In this document: piece by piece, positions 5,732-10,066 of the stretch | Layout: each line of letters starts with the position of its first letter | Position numbering within the stretch: the stretch's first letter is position 1 | NCBI GenBank assembly: GCA_005879505.1 | Contig: VBKQ01000108.1 | Span: forward strand, 1-10,066 | Reading direction: 5' to 3' | DNA length: 10,066 bases | DNA from: Deltaproteobacteria bacterium | Lineage (GTDB): Bacteria; Myxococcota; Myxococcia; Myxococcales; 40CM-4-68-19 | Made by a program: the position numbers and the translations under genes | Notes under the pieces: model-generated | Told to the model about the DNA's origin: nothing | Database searches by the model: none | The model's input: only the letters and a program-made list of their open reading frames with translations

Positions 5732-6754
5732 CTGCTTGAGGGCAGGGGCCTGCGCGGTCGGGGGCTTGGGCGGCCAGTTGTCCAGCTTCATGCCCAGCCC
5801 GAGACCCATCTCGGCGAGGATTTCCTTGATCTCCTTCAAGGACTTTCGGCCGAAGTTCTTCGTCTTCAGCATCTCGGCCTCGGTCTTCTGCACCAGGTCG
5901 CCGATGGTCTTGATGTTGGCGTTCTGCAGGCAGTTGGCCGAGCGGACCGACAGCTCCAGCTCGTCCACCGAGCGGAACAGGTTCTCGTTCAGCTTCTCCT
6001 CGTTCTTCGGCAGCTCGACCGGGGTCGGCTCTTCCGTCTCGTCGAAGTTGATGAAGATGGAGAGCTGTTCCTTGACGATCTTCGCCGCGAAGGCCACCGC
6101 GTCTGCCGGCGTCACCGATCCGTTGCTCCAGACCTCGAGCGAGAGGCGGTCGTAGTCGGTGGCCTGACCGACGCGGGCGTTGGTGACCTGGTAGTTGACC
6201 TTCTTCACCGGGCTGAAGAGCGAGTCGATGGGCATGACGCCGATGGGCGCGCCCACCACCTTGTTGCGCTCGGCCGGCACGTATCCGCGGCCGCGGCGGC
6301 AGGTCATCTCCATCCGCACCCGACCGCCCTCGGCCACCGTGAACAGATGGTGGCCGGGATTGAGCACCTCCACGTCCTGGTCGACGATGATGTCGCCTGC
6401 CTTCACTTCCTTGGGACCCTCCACCTCGATGCGGATGATCTTCTCCTCCTGCGTATGCATGCGGAGGAGCACTTCCTTGAGGTTGAGGATGATGTCGGTG
6501 ACGTCCTCGGCCACGTTCGAGATGGTGGTGAACTCGTGCTCCACGCCCTCGATGCGGACGCTGGTCATGGCCGCGCCCTGCAGCGAGCTGAGCAGCACGC
6601 GGCGGAGCGCGTTCCCGAGCGTGATGCCGAAGCCGCGCTCGAGCGGCTCGGCGACGAACTTGCCGTAGGTGTCGGTGAGCGTGTCCTGCTCGACGTGCAG
6701 TCCGCGCGGCTTGATCAGGTCACGCCAGTTCTTCGCGATCAATGCTTCTGCCAC
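5729..6754 (-). CDS. rpoA: DNA-directed RNA polymerase subunit alpha
   Basis: Alpha subunit, which dimerises to nucleate RNA polymerase assembly and touches promoter UP elements and activators. It has 341 residues, near the usual 329-340. The N-terminal assembly domain (about 1-237) includes EPLERGFGITLGNALRRVLL and the GVEHEFTTI segment. A Glu/Pro/Lys linker (about 238-258) leads to the C-terminal domain with VRSANCLQN (R271 and N274, matching the UP-element contacts R265 and N268 of E. coli), LKTKNFGRKSLKEIKEIL and the final LDNWPP. A short Pro/Ala tail follows. The start is GTG at 6754, chosen from the conserved N terminus and a strong AAGGAG (6762-6767) 7 nt upstream. Unlike its neighbours it is separated from the preceding gene by 82 nt. 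Confidence 0.99.
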   Translation of the reverse strand: MAEALIAKNWRDLIKPRGLHVEQDTLTDTYGKFVAEPLERGFGITLGNALRRVLLSSLQGAAMTSVRIEGVEHEFTTISNVAEDVTDIILNLKEVLLRMHTQEEKIIRIEVEGPKEVKAGDIIVDQDVEVLNPGHHLFTVAEGGRVRMEMTCRRGRGYVPAERNKVVGAPIGVMPIDSLFSPVKKVNYQVTNARVGQATDYDRLSLEVWSNGSVTPADAVAFAAKIVKEQLSIFINFDETEEPTPVELPKNEEKLNENLFRSVDELELSVRSANCLQNANIKTIGDLVQKTEAEMLKTKNFGRKSLKEIKEILAEMGLGLGMKLDNWPPKPPTAQAPALKQ

Positions 6755-6783
6755 TTTTCTTCTCCTTGCAACGCCGCCCTGCT

Positions 6784-6801
6784 CCCCGCGGAATTGCGGG
6801 G
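6784..6801 (-). other. Stem-loop in the rpsD-rpoA spacer
   Basis: A perfect 6-bp stem CCCCGC/GCGGGG with a 6-nt loop lies in the only long spacer of the alpha operon (6755-6836). There is no T-run. It may be an RNA processing or stabilising element that sets rpoA output apart from ribosomal protein output. This role is inferred only from position. Confidence 0.4.
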
Positions 6802-6836
6802 CACCATCGGGTCGTCCGTTGCGGCCCTTCGTTCAA

Positions 6837-7463
6837 CTACTTCGAGTAGAGCTCGACGATCAGCTGCTCCTGGATGGGCATGGTGATGTCGTCGCGGCTC
6901 GGCGTGGACTTCACGGTCCCCTTGAAGCCGCCCTTGTCCAGGTCGAGCCAGGCGGGAACGCCGCGGCGGTCCACCGCCTCCAGCGCCTCGTTGATGCGCA
7001 CCACCTTGCGCGACTTCTCCTTCACCGCGACGACGTCGCCCACCTTCACCTGGAAGCTGGGGATGTTGACCTTGCGATCGTTCACGCGGAAATGCCCGTG
7101 GCGCACCAGCTGGCGCGCTTCCGCGCGGGTGTCCGCGAAGCCGAGACGGAAGACCACGTTGTCGAGGCGCTGCTCGAGGAACTGGAGCAGGTTCTCGCCC
7201 GTCTTGCCCTTGGCCGCGCTGCCGCGCAGGTAATAGCCGCGGAATTGCGTCTCGAGCAGGCCGTAGAGCCGCTTCACCTTCTGCTTCTCGCGCAGCTGCA
7301 CGCCGTATTCGGAGAACTTGGCGCGTCCCTGCCCGTGCTGGCCGGGAGGATACGGACGCCGCTCGATGGCGCACTTGTCCGTGTAGCAGCGGTCGCCCTT
7401 CAGGTACATCTTGAGATTTTCACGCCGGCAGATGCGGCAAGACGATTCGGTATACCGAGCCAT
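6837..7463 (-). CDS. rpsD: 30S ribosomal protein S4 (uS4), zinc-binding form
   Basis: Primary 16S rRNA-binding protein of the small subunit, 208 residues, full length. The N terminus has four cysteines (C9, C12, C26, C31) in the CxxC...C...C spacing of the zinc-carrying form of S4. The S4 RNA-binding domain lies at about 98-160 (LDNVVFRLGFADTRAEARQL, VRHGHFRVNDRKVNIPS). The C-terminal IQEQLIVELYSK is typical. In E. coli S4 also represses its own operon; that could apply here but is not shown. ATG at 7463 has AAGGAG 8 nt upstream, overlapping the rpsK stop. Confidence 0.99.
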   Translation of the reverse strand: MARYTESSCRICRRENLKMYLKGDRCYTDKCAIERRPYPPGQHGQGRAKFSEYGVQLREKQKVKRLYGLLETQFRGYYLRGSAAKGKTGENLLQFLEQRLDNVVFRLGFADTRAEARQLVRHGHFRVNDRKVNIPSFQVKVGDVVAVKEKSRKVVRINEALEAVDRRGVPAWLDLDKGGFKGTVKSTPSRDDITMPIQEQLIVELYSK

Positions 7464-7471
7464 TCCGGATG

Positions 7472-7475
7472 CTCC

Positions 7476-7478
<3 letters not shown>
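7472..7478 (-). promoter_or_regulatory. rpsD ribosome binding site fused to rpsK stop (TAAGGAG)
   Basis: The rpsK TAA (7478-7476) runs into AAGGAG (7477-7472), 8 nt before the rpsD ATG. Confidence 0.85.
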
Positions 7479-7925
<447 letters not shown>

Positions 7926-7934
7926 GTCGACGTG

Positions 7935-7940
7935 TCCTTA
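7935..7940 (-). promoter_or_regulatory. rpsK ribosome binding site fused to rpsM stop (TAAGGA)
   Basis: The rpsM TAA (7940-7938) overlaps AAGGA (7939-7935), 9 nt before the rpsK ATG. This supports the long form of S11. Confidence 0.8.
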
Positions 7941-8330
7941 CTTTGGGGGAGGCGCGGCGGAAACGACGCGCTGCCGGACGATTCCGCGCTTGGGGCCCTT
8001 GCGCGTGCGGGCGTTGGTGTGGGTGCGCTGGCCGCGGACGGGGAGCCCCTTGCGGTGGCGCAGGCCGCGATAGCAGCCCAGGTCCATCAGCCGCTTGATG
8101 TTCAAGCTCACCTCGCGGCGGAGGTCGCCTTCGACCTTGTAACCCTGCTCGAGCGTCTCGCGGATGCGGTGGATCTCGTCCTCGGTGAGGTCCTTGGTCC
8201 GCTTCTCGGTCGGGATCTGCGCCTTCTCGCAGATCTGCTTCGCGGTGGTACGGCCGATGCCGTACAGGTACGTGAGCGAGATCTGGATCTGCTTCTCGCG
8301 GGGAAGGTCCACACCTGCAATACGCGCCAT
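7938..8330 (-). CDS. rpsM: 30S ribosomal protein S13 (uS13)
   Basis: Small-subunit head protein that contacts the P-site tRNA and the large subunit through its basic tail. It has 130 residues; the E. coli protein has 118. Conserved blocks are MARIAGVDLPREKQI, LTYLYGIGRTTAKQICE, the helix-two-turn-helix region, GCYRGLRHRKGLPVRGQRTH and TNARTRKGPKR. The short C-terminal addition (IVRQRVVSAAPPPK) goes slightly beyond the usual end. ATG at 8330 has GAGGAGG 6 nt upstream, merged with the rpmJ stop. Confidence 0.99.
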   Translation of the reverse strand: MARIAGVDLPREKQIQISLTYLYGIGRTTAKQICEKAQIPTEKRTKDLTEDEIHRIRETLEQGYKVEGDLRREVSLNIKRLMDLGCYRGLRHRKGLPVRGQRTHTNARTRKGPKRGIVRQRVVSAAPPPK

Positions 8331-8336
8331 CTACCG

Positions 8337-8344
8337 CCTCCTCA
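8337..8344 (-). promoter_or_regulatory. rpsM ribosome binding site fused to rpmJ stop (TGAGGAGG)
   Basis: The rpmJ TGA (8344-8342) is part of TGAGGAGG, 6 nt before the rpsM ATG. This is the strongest Shine-Dalgarno in the operon. Confidence 0.85.
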
Positions 8345-8458
8345 TCCCTGCCGCTGCTTGTGACGGGGGTTCGCGGAGCAGATCACGCGCACGACGCCCT
8401 TGCGGCGGATCACCTTGCACTTCACGCAGATCTTCTTCACCGAAGCACGGACCTTCAC
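8342..8458 (-). CDS. rpmJ: 50S ribosomal protein L36 (bL36), zinc-binding form
   Basis: A 38-residue large-subunit protein starting at a GTG (8458). Translation gives MKVRASVKKICVKCKVIRRK, then GVVRVICSANPRHKQRQG. C11, C14, C27 and H33 form the zinc-ribbon ligand set of the zinc-dependent paralogue. GGAGG lies 5 nt upstream of the GTG. It is the first gene of the alpha operon here, about 100 nt downstream of a strong predicted promoter, and its stop is fused to the rpsM ribosome binding site. The gene is easily missed because it is so short. Confidence 0.97.
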   Translation of the reverse strand: MKVRASVKKICVKCKVIRRKGVVRVICSANPRHKQRQG

Positions 8459-8564
8459 GGCTTCCTCCAGCCGATAAAAACGCCCCGAAAATCGCTTTCC
8501 TTCCGTCCGCACCCCCTACCGCGGCTCGCGCCGCCGGGGCCAACCCGGAACGAAGGGAGCGCCG

Positions 8565-8593
8565 CTAATAACAGCGACGCCGCAGCATGTCAA
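8565..8593 (-). promoter_or_regulatory. Strong sigma70-type promoter for rpmJ-rpsM-rpsK-rpsD-rpoA-rplQ
   Basis: On the minus strand a perfect -35 TTGACA (8593-8588), a 17-bp spacer and -10 TATTAG (8570-8565) preceded by TGT, which makes an extended -10. Predicted start is near 8558, giving a leader of about 100 nt before rpmJ. The leader contains a GCGGC/GCCGC stem with a GCGA tetraloop (8521-8534), a possible regulatory structure. The placement after a terminator-like hairpin suggests the alpha operon is transcribed separately from map. Confidence 0.8.
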
Positions 8594-8600
8594 GGAACAC

Positions 8601-8624
8601 CTGGCCCGCCGGAGGTCGGGCCAG
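8601..8624 (-). terminator. Terminator-like hairpin after the map operon
   Basis: A perfect 8-bp inverted repeat CTGGCCCG/CGGGCCAG with an 8-nt loop begins 9 nt after the stop of the unknown gene. It is followed on the minus strand by GTGTTCCTTG, only moderately T-rich, and then at once by the -35 box. It probably ends or attenuates transcription from the spc operon side. Confidence 0.6.
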
Positions 8625-8633
8625 AGGGCAGAG

Positions 8634-9266
8634 TCAACGACGCCGGACCTCGACCCATTTACAGGACCTTGGGCCGGTAAACGCCGCGACCCAGACCTGC
8701 ATGGACTTCGAGAGCAACCCCGGACGGGTGTCGACCAGGGTCTCGCCTGGCCGGAGCAAGACCTGGGGACCAGCGCCGACGCAGGTGTCACCGGGACGGT
8801 TTCGCGCGGCGACGGCGTCTCCGATGAGGATCGGGCCGGAAGCGCCGTTCTTCAGCTCGACCCGGACGTTGTTCTTCACCTTGGTCGCCGTGGCGGAGAG
8901 GCCCGACGGGCTCGTCCGAAGCGCATCCGCCGCGATCGCTTCGGCTCGCAGCGTCGTCTTGTGCCCCTTTCCGCTCGCCCCGCCCCCCTGAAGCGTCCAG
9001 GCGACTTCGACCTCTGCGCCCCCGGCCGCCTTTCCCGCGTCCATCCACGCCGGCAGCAGGGAATCCGGCTGCACGGACTGGCGGAACTCGCAGGAGGCCT
9101 GGGATCCGGCACTGCCACTGCTCCAGGACCCGTCGGGGGCGCCGAAATTGACCGGGCCGATGCCACAAGCGTTCTCGCCCTCGGCTGGAAGCAGGAACAG
9201 GGCCTTGGGCGGCTCGCCCGGCCACTGGAACAGGTAGAGGTGCGCCGCGGAGATCAGGGCGATCAC
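8634..9266 (-). CDS. Hypothetical protein in the position usually held by infA
   Basis: A 210-residue protein I do not recognise. It starts at a GTG overlapping the map stop (GTGA), so it is translationally coupled to map and belongs to that operon. The composition is rich in Gly, Ala, Ser and Val, with alternating hydrophobic residues suggesting beta structure (VEVAWTLQGG, KNNVRVELKNGASGPILIGD, LLSKSMQVWVAAFTGPRSCK). Four cysteines (C34, C59, C162, C202) could form two disulfides, which would suit an exported protein, but the N terminus (MIALISAAHLYLFQWPGEPP) lacks the positive charges of a normal signal peptide. It has no resemblance to initiation factor 1. Codon use matches its neighbours. 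The frame is supported by its coupling, its length and the terminator just after it, but not by homology. Confidence 0.68.
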   Translation of the reverse strand: MIALISAAHLYLFQWPGEPPKALFLLPAEGENACGIGPVNFGAPDGSWSSGSAGSQASCEFRQSVQPDSLLPAWMDAGKAAGGAEVEVAWTLQGGGASGKGHKTTLRAEAIAADALRTSPSGLSATATKVKNNVRVELKNGASGPILIGDAVAARNRPGDTCVGAGPQVLLRPGETLVDTRPGLLSKSMQVWVAAFTGPRSCKWVEVRRR

Positions 9267-10033
9267 GGCCGGGTCAGCACCTGGGGGCCGTTCTCGGTGA
9301 CGGCGATGGTGTGCTCCCAGTGGCTCGAGAGCTTTCCGTCGCGCGTCACCACGGTCCAGCCATCGGGCAAGGTGTCAACCTCGTGCGTGCCGAGGTTGAT
9401 CATCGGCTCGATGGCGAGGACCATCCCAGGCCGCATCCGGGGATTCGGCTGGCCGCGCGACCAGAGCGAGAGACCGTAGTTCGGCACTTGCGGCTCCTCG
9501 TGCAGCTTCTTGCCGATGCCGTGGCCGACATAGTCGCGGACGATGCCGTAGCCGAACGGCGACACGTGCGCCTCGATGGCCGAGCCGATATCGCTGATCC
9601 GGTTGCCGGGCACCATCGCCGCGATGCCCTTCTCCAACGCGACCCGCGTCTCTTCGAGCAGCCGCGAGGCGTCGGGTGAGACCTTGCCCACCGCCACGGT
9701 GCGCGCCGAGTCGCCGTAGTACCCGTGCTTGATCACGCCATAGTCGAGCTTCAGCAAGTCGCCTTCGACGAGCTTGCGGCGGGTGGGGATGCCGTGGACC
9801 ACCTGCTCGTTCACCGAGATGCAGATGTTCTTCGGGAACCCGTACAGCCCTTTGAAGGCGCAGACGCCGCCCCGGCGGACGGTCTCGCGTTCAGCGATGG
9901 AGTCCAGCTCTTCCAGGGTCACGCCCGGAGCCACCGCCCGGGTGAGCTCGTCGAGGACCTCGTAGACGATCAGCGAGGCCTCTCGCATGTAAGCGATCTC
10001 GTCCCGCGTCTTGATTTCGATTCCGCCCGGCAT
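9263..10033 (-). CDS. map: Type I methionine aminopeptidase
   Basis: Cytoplasmic metalloenzyme that removes the initiator methionine from new proteins. It has 256 residues, typical for the class. The five metal ligands are visible: D97 (KLDYGV), D108 (YGDSART), H171 (VGHGIGKKLHEEP), E209 (LAIEPM) and E240 (HWEHTIAV). H80 in VVHGIP and H178 match the active-site histidines. A short insert (SLWSRGQPNPRM, about 189-200) precedes the second metal-binding half. The ATG at 10033 directly abuts the stop of the upstream gene with no spacer, and its own stop overlaps the next start. This is its normal place in the spc operon, after adk. Confidence 0.98.
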   Translation of the reverse strand: MPGGIEIKTRDEIAYMREASLIVYEVLDELTRAVAPGVTLEELDSIAERETVRRGGVCAFKGLYGFPKNICISVNEQVVHGIPTRRKLVEGDLLKLDYGVIKHGYYGDSARTVAVGKVSPDASRLLEETRVALEKGIAAMVPGNRISDIGSAIEAHVSPFGYGIVRDYVGHGIGKKLHEEPQVPNYGLSLWSRGQPNPRMRPGMVLAIEPMINLGTHEVDTLPDGWTVVTRDGKLSSHWEHTIAVTENGPQVLTRP

Positions 10034-10066
10034 CTACTGGAGCGCCTGCACGATGCGCTTCTCCAC
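10034..10066 (-). CDS. C-terminal end of upstream gene, probably adenylate kinase (partial)
   Basis: The last 10 codons and stop of a gene entering from the right edge: VEKRIVQALQ, then TAG directly before the map ATG. The sequence is too short to identify. The call of adenylate kinase rests only on the common order secY-adk-map; the helical, charged ending is compatible with it. Confidence 0.45.
   Translation of the reverse strand: MEKRIVQALQ

Noticed and set aside
5249..6886. 545-residue plus-strand open frame opposite rplQ and rpoA
   Set aside because: Antisense to two unmistakable housekeeping genes; it arises from codon bias.
8634..9266. Divergent infA in its usual place
   Set aside because: Initiation factor 1 is about 72 residues with an S1-type fold; this protein is 210 residues and shares none of its motifs.

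Overview
The window is GC-rich chromosomal DNA of a free-living bacterium, most like a deltaproteobacterium/Myxococcota (Anaeromyxobacter-like). The evidence is strong G/C preference at third codon positions, alpha-subunit and ribosomal protein sequences that look myxobacterial, zinc-binding forms of S4 and L36, and a TPR lipoprotein next to a two-component sensor. The taxon is an inference from memory of these families. No mobile element, CRISPR array, phage gene or tRNA was seen. This is mostly housekeeping sequence with a few accessory genes.

Left part (1-1405, minus strand): the 5' end of a family 4 iron-sulfur uracil-DNA glycosylase lies just downstream of coaBC, the bifunctional coenzyme A enzyme. 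Both read leftward as a pair. The CoaBC protein lacks the cysteine expected in its decarboxylase active site.

Centre-left (1446-4479, plus strand): divergent from coaBC are a membrane histidine kinase with almost no extracytoplasmic domain and a TPR lipoprotein. After a 172-bp gap come a single-pass membrane protein with a 13-residue tandem repeat and a stand-alone response regulator, the last two overlapping by 4 nt (ATGA). A kinase and a receiver are therefore present within 3 kb, but no output domain is encoded nearby. A beta-carbonic anhydrase (minus) converges on the regulator with 4 nt between the two stop codons.

Right part (5221-10066, minus strand): the end of the spc operon and the alpha operon, read right to left: last codons of a gene that is probably adk, then map, a 210-residue protein of unknown function, a terminator-like hairpin, a strong sigma70-type promoter, then rpmJ-rpsM-rpsK-rpsD-rpoA-rplQ. 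The order is the widespread bacterial one, except that infA, normally between map and rpmJ, is absent and the unknown gene sits in its place. Within the alpha operon four stop codons are fused to the next gene's Shine-Dalgarno sequence, which implies tight translational coupling. L17 and S11 carry low-complexity tails beyond the conserved fold, and S13 has a short extra tail.

No clearly new multi-gene system is visible. The points most worth a second look are the missing CoaC cysteine, the unknown cysteine-containing gene in the infA slot, and the repeat-bearing membrane protein coupled to a lone receiver.
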